A model generated the notes under the pieces. That model searched no databases, was not told the origin of the DNA, and saw nothing but the letters and a program-made list of their open reading frames with translations. A DNA stretch of 64,000 bases, from assembly GCF_009647655.1 (NCBI RefSeq), contig NZ_WJFD01000005.1:1-64000 (forward strand), read 5' to 3'. This DNA is from Chitinophaga sp. SYP-B3965 (GTDB lineage Bacteria > Bacteroidota > Bacteroidia > Chitinophagales > Chitinophagaceae). Position 1 is the stretch's first letter; every line of letters starts with the position of its first letter. Shown here piece after piece: positions 25,633 to 34,749 of the stretch. A program made the position numbers and the translations under genes.

Positions 25633-28600
25633 TCAGCGGGTAATAAATATCTTCTTAACCTCAGTCTTATTGCCGCTTTGAACCCTCAGGAGGTAAATGC
25701 CGGCAGGCATGTTCCCAACGTCCACTTTTCTCAGATTCATGCCTTTGGAGAAGTTCAGCTGACTTTGGTAGCGAATTACTCCTTGCAGATCAATTAATTG
25801 GATAGAAGCCGGACCAGCTTGCGGGGCATCCATATAAATATAGAGCTGCCTGCCCAGGATGAGGCATAATAACCTGAACCAGGATTCGCGGCTCAATACC
25901 AGTACGCTTTGAACGGAACTGTATTGGAAAGTGCTGTCCTTGCTGACCTGTTTCAGGCGGTAATACCAGTAGCCGGGTAATACGGAACCATCGAAACTTT
26001 GGTAAGCGGCCCCTTGTATGTTTTGGGCAGGTACAGTATCTATTGGTGTGTAATTCCGCTGGTTCAGAGAACGCTCTACAATAAACTTGTCGTTGTTGAT
26101 CTCGCGGGTGGTGTTCCAGGTTAATCTTACCCCGCCATCATCTTCCCGGGCTGTGAAAGTGGTCATCACAACCGGATGGGCCAGTACCCGGATATCATAA
26201 CGACTGATGATCGGGAAGTGGTCTGAAGTAAAGGTACTATAAGAAGGGATGATGGTTTCTACAAACCGCAGCACTTTAGCGGATTGCGGAACATAGGCCA
26301 GCTGCATTTCATTGGAGCCCATGGCGTGATCTATCATATCAGGGAAAGAAGCGGTGGAACGTTGTTTGGCCAGGCTGAGTTCATATGTGAATGGTGTATA
26401 ATTCAGCGAATCCAGTTTGAAATCTATATAAGAAGTAGTGGTGTCCGGCGCCATTTCGGAAGTGATGGTCCTGTCGAAATCATCATTAAAATCTCCTAAT
26501 ACCAGGATGTTCTTATAAGGATATTGTGCATCCAGGGAGTCTTTCATCTCTTTGTTGCCATCTTTCCTTCTATGCCAGCTTTCAATTTTCTCTGCTGTAT
26601 TGCCTGTATTGGCTTTGGCATGGAGGACGATAAAATGGATGCGGGCGGTATCACTATTCATGACCACATTGGCTTCCATGAGATAAGGGAACCGTCCGGA
26701 GGACCAATTGTAATAAGCAGTGGGGCTGCCTCCTTTACGTAAAACACCGTAGGTGCGGATACTTTTTACCAAAGAGTCTTTATATACAAAGGCTAACTTT
26801 TGCGCGCTGTCATATAAGGGAGCAGTAAGACTATCCACTCTTGAGCCGAAATCTGATACCAGGTATTTGTAACCGGGCATGGAATCTACGATGGCTTTTA
26901 AACGGATGGTGTCTACAACTTCTACGAGGGCGAAAATGTCCGCATTCACGCTGCGCATTACTTTGAGGGCGTTGGCCTGTTGCAATGCTTCGTTTGTTGG
27001 GCCAAAATCCAGGTGGCCGAACCATTCCATATTCCAGTTCACCACTTTCAGGGTACGCAGGGAAGTTCCGGTGAGATTCACCCTGCTGGCGGAAAGCGCT
27101 GCTGAAGAGAAACTCAGGGTGCCTGTGTAATTCTGATCTGCAGCCGAAGGAGCAAACCTGGCCCATACGGTATGAGGGTCTGTATCATTAAAGGTCAACG
27201 TGGGATAGTACTGCACCTTATCCAGTGATATTTCAAAGTTGGAAGGGGCGGTTACATGTAATGGTGCGGTGAGATCATTTGCCCAGAAAGTAAAGGGCTG
27301 GGGATCTGAACGGGTGCCGGCTTTGCTGTAATCAAAATCCAGTTGTGCCGGGGAAGTTGTAACAGTAGGAGCAGGTGCTGTGGCGGAATTGGTGATGTGT
27401 ACATCATCCAAAGTCCAGCGGCTAGCTTGCAAAGTAGGGGAGGAAGTATATACCCAGGCGATGTAAACATCTGTTCCTTTGAAAGCTGCCAGGTTGATGC
27501 CCTGAGACGTAAACCACACATCAGAGCCGGTTTCAGGGAAACGGCCGTTGATGGTTGTCCAGCTGGCAAGATGCGGATCCCCGCTGCCACTGTAATCTGT
27601 GGATATTTTTAATTCCAGGCCGGGGCCTGCAAATGCACTCCTGCTGGCAAAAGACAACAGCGGGAAGTTGAATCCGCAGAGATCCAGCACTGGTGCGATC
27701 AGCCAGTCTTCATTATCTTTTGCCCCGCTGGCAAATCCATTAATTTGCATACCATTGCCGGTTTGGCCAAATGTAGTACAGGCCCAGGTTTGATCCCCGA
27801 TCACACTGTATTGGGTAAAACCATTTATACAAGTGGTAAAGTCGAAATCCAGTAACTGGCTGCCGGTGGTAAATGACCACTGGGTGCTGTCTGAAATTCC
27901 GGCAGCGCCATTTCCGTTGGAATCCTGGATGGCGTTGCTGTCCAGCATCACATAATAAGTACGATTGCCACGCAGGGTGGCAGGGATGGTTAAGGTGTTG
28001 CCGGAAATAGTTATCGCGGGGTTATTGATGTCTAATACCTGGGTGTTTATGGTCACATTGCCCGCATTCTTACGGATGTTCTCGTCATATGTTATCACCA
28101 AACTGCTGCCGGGTTGTACGCCAGTGGCTCCATTCGCCGGAGATAAACTGCTGATCACAGGAGGTGTAACATCTCCGCTCACACCGCCAACAGTTATACT
28201 GTCAATCGCAAAGCTGGGCCTGGAGCCTGCTCCACCGATCTGGCGGTTCACCCATCTTAATTGTACAACAGGTACATTCTCACATTCCGCCGGCAACAAT
28301 ACCTGTTTGAAAACAAGGTTTTGCGGTGTGGTGATCCCGGAGCCGGTTTGCAAGGTGGTATTATTCTGATAGGCCGTGGAGGGCAGATTGGTGAAATTAC
28401 CGCTGGTGCCCGCCCGGTATTGTAATACCACTTCGTTGATGCGGGTATTACTGTTGTTATCATATGGATTGCGGATCGTCATTACCTCGAAACCCACGCT
28501 CACATTGGTGCTGCCGGTTGTGTTTACGCTGAGCGCCACGGAATTGTCCGCGCTGCCGCTATTGAGGAAGCCGACTTTTCCGTTGTAATTGTGAACGCCG

Positions 28601-28845
28601 TTGGTTGTGGAGGAAGCGGTGCTGTTTGCCGCCAGGGGTTTGTCAGCCGCTGCCGGCGCCACATTGAAACTGCCGGAAGGGGAGCCGCTTAATGTCCAGC
28701 CCAGCCATCCGTCTGGTAAAACGGTAGCATTGTGTGGCATGGCGGAAAATGTTTGTAAGTAGGGTATTGACTGTGGTACCGGGTTTGTTTGTGCAAGGGC
28801 CAAAAGGGGTACCAATAGACATGATAGGAGTAAAGCTCTTTTCAT
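25633..28845 (-). CDS. T9SS-exported endonuclease/exonuclease/phosphatase protein
   Basis: 1070 residues. A signal peptide (LLLSCLLVPLLALAQ) is followed by a Thr/Ser-rich choice-of-anchor or jelly-roll type domain (about 20-215). A bacterial Ig-like SbsA domain starts at DVTPPVISSLSPANGATGV, then comes a second choice-of-anchor J domain, from LLDFDFTTCINGF to WTLDDVHI. A spacer Ig-like domain leads to an endonuclease/exonuclease/phosphatase domain (about 600-890) with all the key motifs: NWNMEWFG, the Glu of ALVEV, IVLHAKAN, GDFNDDFDR and SDHFPI. An FN3-like domain and a T9SS type A sorting domain (AGIYLLRVQSG...KKIFITR) close it. Likely secreted or surface-anchored and acting on nucleic acid or phosphoesters; which one is not determinable here. 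Confidence 0.9.
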   Translation of the reverse strand: MKRALLLSCLLVPLLALAQTNPVPQSIPYLQTFSAMPHNATVLPDGWLGWTLSGSPSGSFNVAPAAADKPLAANSTASSTTNGVHNYNGKVGFLNSGSADNSVALSVNTTGSTNVSVGFEVMTIRNPYDNNSNTRINEVVLQYRAGTSGNFTNLPSTAYQNNTTLQTGSGITTPQNLVFKQVLLPAECENVPVVQLRWVNRQIGGAGSRPSFAIDSITVGGVSGDVTPPVISSLSPANGATGVQPGSSLVITYDENIRKNAGNVTINTQVLDINNPAITISGNTLTIPATLRGNRTYYVMLDSNAIQDSNGNGAAGISDSTQWSFTTGSQLLDFDFTTCINGFTQYSVIGDQTWACTTFGQTGNGMQINGFASGAKDNEDWLIAPVLDLCGFNFPLLSFASRSAFAGPGLELKISTDYSGSGDPHLASWTTINGRFPETGSDVWFTSQGINLAAFKGTDVYIAWVYTSSPTLQASRWTLDDVHITNSATAPAPTVTTSPAQLDFDYSKAGTRSDPQPFTFWANDLTAPLHVTAPSNFEISLDKVQYYPTLTFNDTDPHTVWARFAPSAADQNYTGTLSFSSAALSASRVNLTGTSLRTLKVVNWNMEWFGHLDFGPTNEALQQANALKVMRSVNADIFALVEVVDTIRLKAIVDSMPGYKYLVSDFGSRVDSLTAPLYDSAQKLAFVYKDSLVKSIRTYGVLRKGGSPTAYYNWSSGRFPYLMEANVVMNSDTARIHFIVLHAKANTGNTAEKIESWHRRKDGNKEMKDSLDAQYPYKNILVLGDFNDDFDRTITSEMAPDTTTSYIDFKLDSLNYTPFTYELSLAKQRSTASFPDMIDHAMGSNEMQLAYVPQSAKVLRFVETIIPSYSTFTSDHFPIISRYDIRVLAHPVVMTTFTAREDDGGVRLTWNTTREINNDKFIVERSLNQRNYTPIDTVPAQNIQGAAYQSFDGSVLPGYWYYRLKQVSKDSTFQYSSVQSVLVLSRESWFRLLCLILGRQLYIYMDAPQAGPASIQLIDLQGVIRYQSQLNFSKGMNLRKVDVGNMPAGIYLLRVQSGNKTEVKKIFITR

Positions 28846-29015
28846 AAAGGGTTTTTGGGAGGGGTTCTGAAATATGGTTACTATGCTAATTTACATCAGT
28901 TCATTTATACGGGAAAAGAAGTTTTTGTTAACTTAAGGGCGGACGGTCATCTTGTCAGCCGGGTATCCACTGGCATAGCCTTTGACCAACAACCTCCGTT
29001 AAAAACTGATCAATT

Positions 29016-30839
29016 ATGCAGAAAGGCGCTATACGTGTACAAACAGAGAACATTTTCCCCATTATCAAAAAGTTCCTTTATTCTGATCACGATATTTTTT
29101 TACGTGAACTGGTAAGTAATGCGGTGGATGCCACGCAGAAGCTTAAAACACTGGCCAGCGTTGGAGAATTTAAAGGTGACATTGGGAATACAGACATTAC
29201 TGTATTGCTGGACAAAGAAAAAAAGACCATCACTATTTCTGATCGTGGTGTGGGTATGACGGCTGAGGAAGTTGATAAATATATCAACCAGGTAGCTTTC
29301 TCCGGTGCGGAAGAATTTGTGAACAAGTATAAAGGTCAAACTGACGGAGCGAATATCATTGGCCACTTCGGCCTTGGTTTTTATTCTTCTTTCATGGTGA
29401 GCAGCCAGGTAGAGATCTATTCTAAATCCTGGCGCCCTGATACAAAAGCCGTTCGCTGGGAATGTGATGGCAGCCCGGAATATGAACTGGAAGAAACAGA
29501 GAAAGCAGAACGCGGTACAGACATTGTGATGCATATCAATGAGGAAAGTGAAGAGTTCCTGGATGAAAACCGCATCCGTACTATCCTGGAAAAATTCTGC
29601 CGTTTCTTACCTATCCCCATTCGTTTCCAGGATACACAGATCAATAATACTTCTCCTGCATGGGTTAAAAAGCCGAGTGAATTAACCACAGAGGATTATC
29701 AGAACTTTTATAAAGAACTGTATCCTTATGCAGAAGCACCATTGTTCTGGATACACCTGAACGTGGATTATCCTTTCAACCTTACAGGGATCCTGTACTT
29801 CCCCAAGATCACGAAATCTTACGAGGTCCAGAAGGACAAGATCAGCCTGTACAGCAACCAGGTTTATGTAACAGATGAAGTGAAGAACATTGTGCCGGAA
29901 TTCCTGATGCTGCTGCATGGTGTGATAGATTCTCCGGATATTCCGTTGAACGTAAGCAGGAGTTATCTGCAGGGAGATCCTAACGTGAAAAAGATCAATG
30001 CACACATCACTAAAAAGGTAGCGGATAAACTGGATGAAATGTTCCGGACAGACCGTCCTTCCTTTGAAGAAAAATGGGAACATATTGGCCTGTTTGTGAA
30101 ATATGGTATGATGACGGAAGACAAGTTTGCTGAAAAGGCAAGCAAATTCCATGTGATGGCAGATGTAGACAACAGTGCATTTTATACATTGGAAGAATAC
30201 CGCACGGCTACAGCTGCGATACAAACTAATGCAGAAGGTAAGCTGGTGATCTTATATGCTACGAATCCTGTTCAGCAGGATAGTTACATCCAGGCTGCAC
30301 AAGCGAAAGGATATAAAGTAGTGAAGCTGGATACGATGGTGGATGCTGGTTTCATCAACCAGATGGAAACCAAATGGGAGAATGTACAATTCAACCGGGT
30401 GGATGCGGACATCGCAGATAACCTGATCAATAATGAAGCAAAGGCGATCAGCGTATTGAGCGAAGAGCAGGAAGGCAAACTGAAAGACATGTTCGGTCAG
30501 CAGATCCCGCAGCCTAATATCAAAGTGGAATTGAAAGGATTAAGCGCACAGGATCAACCGGTGATCGTAACCCGTTCTGAATTTATGCGCCGGATGAAAG
30601 ATATGGCAGCCATGGGCGGTTCCGCAAGTATGTTTGCCGGTATGCCGGATGAGATCACGATGACGGTAAATGCCAATCACCCCATTTATCTGAACATCCT
30701 GGAAGAAGGGAATGCTGAAAAGCAACAGAAACTGGTACGCAACCTGGCAGACCTGGCTTTGCTTTCCCAGAATTTATTGCAGGGAGCTGAGCTCACGGCA
30801 TTCGTGAACCGCAGTGTGGAACTGATGGGGAAAGATTAG
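29016..30839 (+). CDS. htpG: Molecular chaperone HtpG (Hsp90)
   Basis: 607 residues. The N-terminal GHKL ATPase domain has LRELVSNAVDATQKL (the Asn/Asp motif), DRGVGMTAEEV and NIIGHFGLGFYSSFMV. The middle domain has the catalytic-loop region VDSPDIPLNVSRSYLQ-like IDSPDIPLNVSRSYLQ. The C-terminal dimerisation domain contains EFMRRMKDMAAMG. Cytosolic folding chaperone of normal bacterial length. It is divergent from the T9SS nuclease gene. A TTG-N21-TAGCCTTTG sequence upstream (28952-28984) is only an approximate promoter match. Confidence 0.96.
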   Translation: MQKGAIRVQTENIFPIIKKFLYSDHDIFLRELVSNAVDATQKLKTLASVGEFKGDIGNTDITVLLDKEKKTITISDRGVGMTAEEVDKYINQVAFSGAEEFVNKYKGQTDGANIIGHFGLGFYSSFMVSSQVEIYSKSWRPDTKAVRWECDGSPEYELEETEKAERGTDIVMHINEESEEFLDENRIRTILEKFCRFLPIPIRFQDTQINNTSPAWVKKPSELTTEDYQNFYKELYPYAEAPLFWIHLNVDYPFNLTGILYFPKITKSYEVQKDKISLYSNQVYVTDEVKNIVPEFLMLLHGVIDSPDIPLNVSRSYLQGDPNVKKINAHITKKVADKLDEMFRTDRPSFEEKWEHIGLFVKYGMMTEDKFAEKASKFHVMADVDNSAFYTLEEYRTATAAIQTNAEGKLVILYATNPVQQDSYIQAAQAKGYKVVKLDTMVDAGFINQMETKWENVQFNRVDADIADNLINNEAKAISVLSEEQEGKLKDMFGQQIPQPNIKVELKGLSAQDQPVIVTRSEFMRRMKDMAAMGGSASMFAGMPDEITMTVNANHPIYLNILEEGNAEKQQKLVRNLADLALLSQNLLQGAELTAFVNRSVELMGKD

Positions 30840-30876
30840 TTATACATATGAATTCCTGACGAATTATGATAATTTG

Positions 30877-30917
30877 TAAGCTGGTAGCGGTTTTTAGCGC
30901 TGCCAGCTTATCTTTTG
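30877..30917 (+). terminator. Hairpin terminator after htpG
   Basis: TAAGCTGGTAGCG (30877-30889) pairs with CGCTGCCAGCTTA (30898-30910), 13 bp with one wobble, 8-nt loop, then TCTTTTGG. It overlaps the longer reading of the next gene, which supports the shorter start at 30944. Confidence 0.7.
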
Positions 30918-30943
30918 GTATGATCATTGTTGTTTTGGTTGTA

Positions 30944-31753
30944 ATGAATCTTCGTAACATGGTGGCAATCAGCTTTGCCTTGATAATAATGGTGGCCTGT
31001 TCCAAACAGTCCAATACCGTAGTACCTGATCCTCCGGGAGGTGGCACGGGAAATCCTCCACCAGTTGTGGTGGATTCAGGCAATTTTACTCCCCAGACAA
31101 TCGGTGTTAGTTTCAAAAAAGTAAATAATCCTAAAGGAATTACCGACTACGTACTTCAAATTCCTGCTTCCTATAATGAAAAGAAAAATACCACGAAGTG
31201 GCCGGTGATCATCTTCCTGCATGGTATGGGAGAAAGAGGAACGGATCTGAATAAAGTGAAAAATACAGCGCTTCCTGCTATCGCCGGTAAGGATAAAGAT
31301 TTCCCTTATATCCTGATCTCTCCGCAATGCAAAGAAGAAACAGGAAACGATTGGTGGAATAATGCGAACCTCGATGCTCTATATGCAGATGTGATGAAAA
31401 CGTATAACGTGGATCCTTCCCGCATTTATCTTACGGGTCTTAGTATGGGAGGATATGGTGCATGGACGTGGGCACAGGGTAGTCCGGATAAATTTGCTGC
31501 AGTAGTACCTATCTGTGGTGCGGGCACACCATCCAATGCCTGTGTGTTAAAGAACAAGCCTATTTGGGTTTTTCATAATGCAGATGATGGCACCGTAAAT
31601 GTTTCCAATTCACGGGACATGGTGGATGCATTGAAGAAATGCGGTTCCACTATGGTAAAATATACAGAGAATCCAACCGGAGGTCATGATTCCTGGACCA
31701 AGGCTTATAAAGATCCTGCATTGTTTGCATGGCTGAGTGAGCAAAAGAAATAA
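30944..31753 (+). CDS. Alpha/beta hydrolase lipoprotein (paralogue 1)
   Basis: 269 residues from ATG 30944: a lipoprotein signal ending ALIIMVAC and a Pro/Gly-rich linker, then a PHB-depolymerase or carboxylesterase-like alpha/beta hydrolase. The oxyanion strand is FLHGMGERG, the nucleophile elbow GLSMGGYGAW, the acid in HNADDGTV, and the His in GGHDSW, a complete Ser-Asp-His triad. A longer frame from 30866 would place the start before the htpG terminator hairpin, so it is rejected. The substrate is unknown; ester hydrolysis at the cell surface or in the periplasm is the inference. It is followed 27 nt later by a paralogue. Confidence 0.86.
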   Translation: MNLRNMVAISFALIIMVACSKQSNTVVPDPPGGGTGNPPPVVVDSGNFTPQTIGVSFKKVNNPKGITDYVLQIPASYNEKKNTTKWPVIIFLHGMGERGTDLNKVKNTALPAIAGKDKDFPYILISPQCKEETGNDWWNNANLDALYADVMKTYNVDPSRIYLTGLSMGGYGAWTWAQGSPDKFAAVVPICGAGTPSNACVLKNKPIWVFHNADDGTVNVSNSRDMVDALKKCGSTMVKYTENPTGGHDSWTKAYKDPALFAWLSEQKK

Positions 31754-31780
31754 TCCGATACCGATACTGCCTATACCTAT

Positions 31781-32488
31781 ATGATCAGAAAAATCTTCCT
31801 CACGATTGTTTTGTGCTTTTTCGTTGTGCTCACTGTTGGAGCAGATGATGATACGGAAAAGACAATTGCCCACCCTGGTGCTTCCATTAAAAAATACCTG
31901 GTTTACATGCCGGATAAATATCGCCGCCGAAGTACAAAGCGTTGGCCTGTGCTCTTTTTCCTTCATGGAAAAGGAGAACGGGGAGATGATCTTAGTAAAG
32001 CCCGGATTGCAGGTGTTCCGGAAATACTGGGGCATGATCTTCCTTTCATCCTGATCGTTCCGCAATGTAAACTGTCTGCCCCAACATGGGAAGTAGCCAG
32101 CCTGGATTCCTTATACGAAGATGTAAAACGTTCTTACCCTATTGATACCAACCGTGTTTACCTGACAGGTTTAAGTATGGGAGGGTATGGTACCTGGATC
32201 TGGGCATCTGCTCATCCGGAACGTTTTGCAGCGATTGTTCCCATTGCAGGTTATGGACTTTCCCGTTTAAATCCCTGTGGCATGAAGGCATTGCCTATCC
32301 GGACTTTTCATAACACAGATGATCCCACCATCCAGGTAAGTGAAACCAGGAAGATCGTACAGGCTGTGAAAGCCTGTGGCAATACACAAATTTATTATAC
32401 AGAAACGCCAACCGGTGGGCATGACTCCTGGACCAGGGCGTATAAAGACCCGGCTTTGTTCACGTGGTTGAGTAAGCAAAAGAATTAG
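31781..32488 (+). CDS. Exported alpha/beta hydrolase (paralogue 2)
   Basis: 235 residues. The signal sequence MIRKIFLTIVLCFFVVLTVGA has no lipobox, so this copy is probably soluble in the periplasm or secreted, unlike its lipoprotein neighbour. It has the same triad: GLSMGGYG, HNTDDPTI and GGHDSW. The C-terminus SW(T)RAYKDPALFTWLSKQKN is nearly the same as in paralogue 1. Its stop codon overlaps the stop of the facing gene (shared TTAG, 32485-32488). Confidence 0.86.
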   Translation: MIRKIFLTIVLCFFVVLTVGADDDTEKTIAHPGASIKKYLVYMPDKYRRRSTKRWPVLFFLHGKGERGDDLSKARIAGVPEILGHDLPFILIVPQCKLSAPTWEVASLDSLYEDVKRSYPIDTNRVYLTGLSMGGYGTWIWASAHPERFAAIVPIAGYGLSRLNPCGMKALPIRTFHNTDDPTIQVSETRKIVQAVKACGNTQIYYTETPTGGHDSWTRAYKDPALFTWLSKQKN

Positions 32489-32817
32489 AAATCCTGGAAA
32501 TCGTAGTAAGAAACTACGGGTCCGCTGGTGCCAGTTACGGAAACCTGCACATAGGTATTCGCATTATCCACGGCATTTACATAAACCGGTGTTGACGGAG
32601 TAAGGAATCCATATCCGTTTGCAGAATACACAGTGTAGTTACCAGAAGAAATATACAAGTAGTTGCCGGACCAGCTTAAGCCTGATACGGGGCCGTTGCC
32701 GAAGGCATAAATGAAATTCCAAGCAAAAGCGGGCGCATGATTGGAGGTTTTGATACCAGAAGTTGCGTTCATGCTTAAAGTAATGGCAACCATCAATAGA
32801 GCAATTCCTTTGATCAT
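32485..32817 (-). CDS. Small exported aromatic/Gly/Ser-rich protein, unknown
   Basis: 110 residues from ATG 32817; in-frame codons upstream to 32871 are unlikely because they cross a hairpin. Signal peptide KGIALLMVAITLSMNATSG. The mature about 88 residues are rich in Tyr, Ser, Gly and Asn (WNFIYAFGNGPVSGLSWSG, YLYISSGNYTVYSANGYG) and nearly free of Lys and Arg, suggesting a small beta-rich or adhesive extracellular protein. I do not recognise the family. Direct repeats and a leader hairpin upstream suggest dedicated control. Confidence 0.65.
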   Translation of the reverse strand: MIKGIALLMVAITLSMNATSGIKTSNHAPAFAWNFIYAFGNGPVSGLSWSGNYLYISSGNYTVYSANGYGFLTPSTPVYVNAVDNANTYVQVSVTGTSGPVVSYYDFQDF

Positions 32818-32824
32818 AAGATAA

Positions 32825-32863
32825 ATTTTTAGAGGGTTAATGTGGGTTGAACTCTCTAAAAAT
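32825..32863 (-). promoter_or_regulatory. Leader hairpin of the small exported protein gene
   Basis: ATTTTTAGAG (32825-32834) and CTCTAAAAAT (32854-32863) form a perfect 10-bp inverted repeat with a 19-nt spacer. It ends 8 nt before the start codon at 32817, so the ribosome site would lie at the foot of the stem. Confidence 0.5.
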
Positions 32864-32895
32864 AACAACACCTCTTTTATTCTTCTCGCCGATCC

Positions 32896-32926
32896 GTATC
32901 ATTCTGTCGCTGAATTGTATCATTCT
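32896..32926. repeat. Pair of 10-bp direct repeats, two helical turns apart
   Basis: GTATCATTCT at 32896-32905 and again at 32917-32926, start to start 21 bp. This is the geometry of a dimeric activator site such as LytTR or AraC-type. It is about 80-110 nt upstream of the small exported gene and overlaps the recJ stop codon. Confidence 0.6.
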
Positions 32927-34628
32927 AAGCGGAGGCCCTGATATCTATTACTTTCAATTGTAAGGTTGTATTGCCGTTCCATTCATTCTCTTCCAGCGTG
33001 AATACCATATCGAATGGTTTTTTGCTGTTGACCAGTTCAAATTTGTCTGCCATAAAAAAGCCGATGCCGGAAATGGAATGGCTGTTACGTTGTTTGATAG
33101 ACAGTTTGAGGTGTTCTTCTTTTACAATCTTTGAATAGCCGGTATCTGTTACATTTTTGGCAATGAACAAAGGCCTGAGATTTTCCGGGCCGAGGGGTTC
33201 AAATTGCCGCATGATATTATAAAAGGAGGGGGTGATGTCGTTGAAAGTTATTTCCGAATCGATCACTATTTCCGGTATCAGCAGATCGGGATCGATGGTG
33301 GCAGCTACGATGGATTCAAATCTTTCCTGGAAGGCTTCCACATTTTCCGGTTTCATGGTCATGCCCGCAGCATAAAAGTGCCCGCCATAATTTTCAAGGA
33401 GATCTTTACACTGGTGAATAGCTTCATACACATTAAACCCTGTCACGGAACGTGCGGATCCGGCTACCTGCCCATTACTTTGTGTAAGGATAATAGTAGG
33501 GCGGTAGAAATATTTATCGATCAGGCGGGAAGCCACGATCCCTACAACACCTTTATGCCAGTGCGGTTGAAATAATACAGTTGATTTGCGGGTATGTTGC
33601 AGGATATCATTCTGAATAATGCTCACTGCTTCCTGCGTGATGGTCATATCAATTTCCTTTCGGTCGAAATTATCTGCGTGCAGCATTTCGGCGAAAGTAT
33701 AAGCTTTATCGTAATCTTTTTCGATGAAGAGGTTCACGGCTTTCCGGGCATCGTCCATTCTGCCGGCTGCATTTACGCGGGGGGCAATAACGAATACGAG
33801 ATTGGAAGTGGTCAGTTTTTCTTTTAGTCCGCTTAACTGGATGAGTGCCTTGATGCCAGAACTGGGTGTTTCATTTACCTGCTTTACGCCATGATAGGCC
33901 AGTATACGGTTTTCGCCGGTCATGGGAACAATATCAGCTGCAATACTGGTAGCTACGAGGTCTAAATATTGGTATACCTCTTTCATAGGGATACCTTTTT
34001 TCTGGGCCAGGGCACTGATCAGTTTGAAGCCAATGCCACAACCGCTTAATTCTTTGTAAGGGTAGGGGCAGTCCTGCTGTTTGGGATTGAGGATGGCCAC
34101 CGCGTTTGGCAGAATGGGATCTGGCAGATGGTGATCGCATACAATGAAGTCAATTCCCCAACTTTTTGCAGTGGCAATATGGTCTGTGGATTTGATCCCG
34201 CAATCCAATGCGATGATGAGGCTTACATCATTATCGCGGGCATGTTCAATGCCCTGCAGGGAAATACCGTAACCTTCCCGGTAGCGGTGAGGGATATAAA
34301 ATTCAAGGTTTGGATAGATGGTTTCAAGAAAGCTGTAAACGGTTGCCACGGCGGTGGTACCATCTACGTCATAGTCTCCGTAAATGAGGATCTTTTCATG
34401 GCGGAAGAAAGCTTCTTCGATACGGGAGATGGCTTTATCCATATCTTTCATGATCCAGGGATCGTGGAGATCTTCCAGTGTTGGACGGAAAAAGTGTTTG
34501 GCTTCATCGTATTTTTTGATGCCTCTTTGCACCAGTAATCTACATAGTAAGGGATGAATGCGCAAAGCTGCCTGCAGCTGTTGTTCCGGAATTGGTTGAT
34601 ATTTCTTTACTGTCCAGCGTTTCTGCAT
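32925..34628 (-). CDS. recJ: Single-stranded-DNA-specific exonuclease RecJ
   Basis: 567 residues, a 5'-3' ssDNA exonuclease of recombination and repair. DHH-family motifs are visible: YGDYDVDGTTA (motif I), ALDCGIKS, VCDHHLPD (the DHH triad), and LNPKQQDCPYPYKELSGCGIGFKL. The DHHA1 part contains GHFYAAGMTM and PRVNAAGRM. A C-terminal OB-like domain follows. Length is normal. Cytoplasmic. No partner gene in an operon; it is followed by the small exported protein on the same strand. Confidence 0.96.
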   Translation of the reverse strand: MQKRWTVKKYQPIPEQQLQAALRIHPLLCRLLVQRGIKKYDEAKHFFRPTLEDLHDPWIMKDMDKAISRIEEAFFRHEKILIYGDYDVDGTTAVATVYSFLETIYPNLEFYIPHRYREGYGISLQGIEHARDNDVSLIIALDCGIKSTDHIATAKSWGIDFIVCDHHLPDPILPNAVAILNPKQQDCPYPYKELSGCGIGFKLISALAQKKGIPMKEVYQYLDLVATSIAADIVPMTGENRILAYHGVKQVNETPSSGIKALIQLSGLKEKLTTSNLVFVIAPRVNAAGRMDDARKAVNLFIEKDYDKAYTFAEMLHADNFDRKEIDMTITQEAVSIIQNDILQHTRKSTVLFQPHWHKGVVGIVASRLIDKYFYRPTIILTQSNGQVAGSARSVTGFNVYEAIHQCKDLLENYGGHFYAAGMTMKPENVEAFQERFESIVAATIDPDLLIPEIVIDSEITFNDITPSFYNIMRQFEPLGPENLRPLFIAKNVTDTGYSKIVKEEHLKLSIKQRNSHSISGIGFFMADKFELVNSKKPFDMVFTLEENEWNGNTTLQLKVIDIRASA

Positions 34629-34749
34629 GAATTGGTACTCCTTTGTTCTAATCAGTCTTCAATAACCGTAATATAAGGATGATTAGCGTATAATCGGCTG
34701 TAATGAGCGCTAAATCAGAGATTGTTTGTGCTAAAACGTGTAAAAAACT

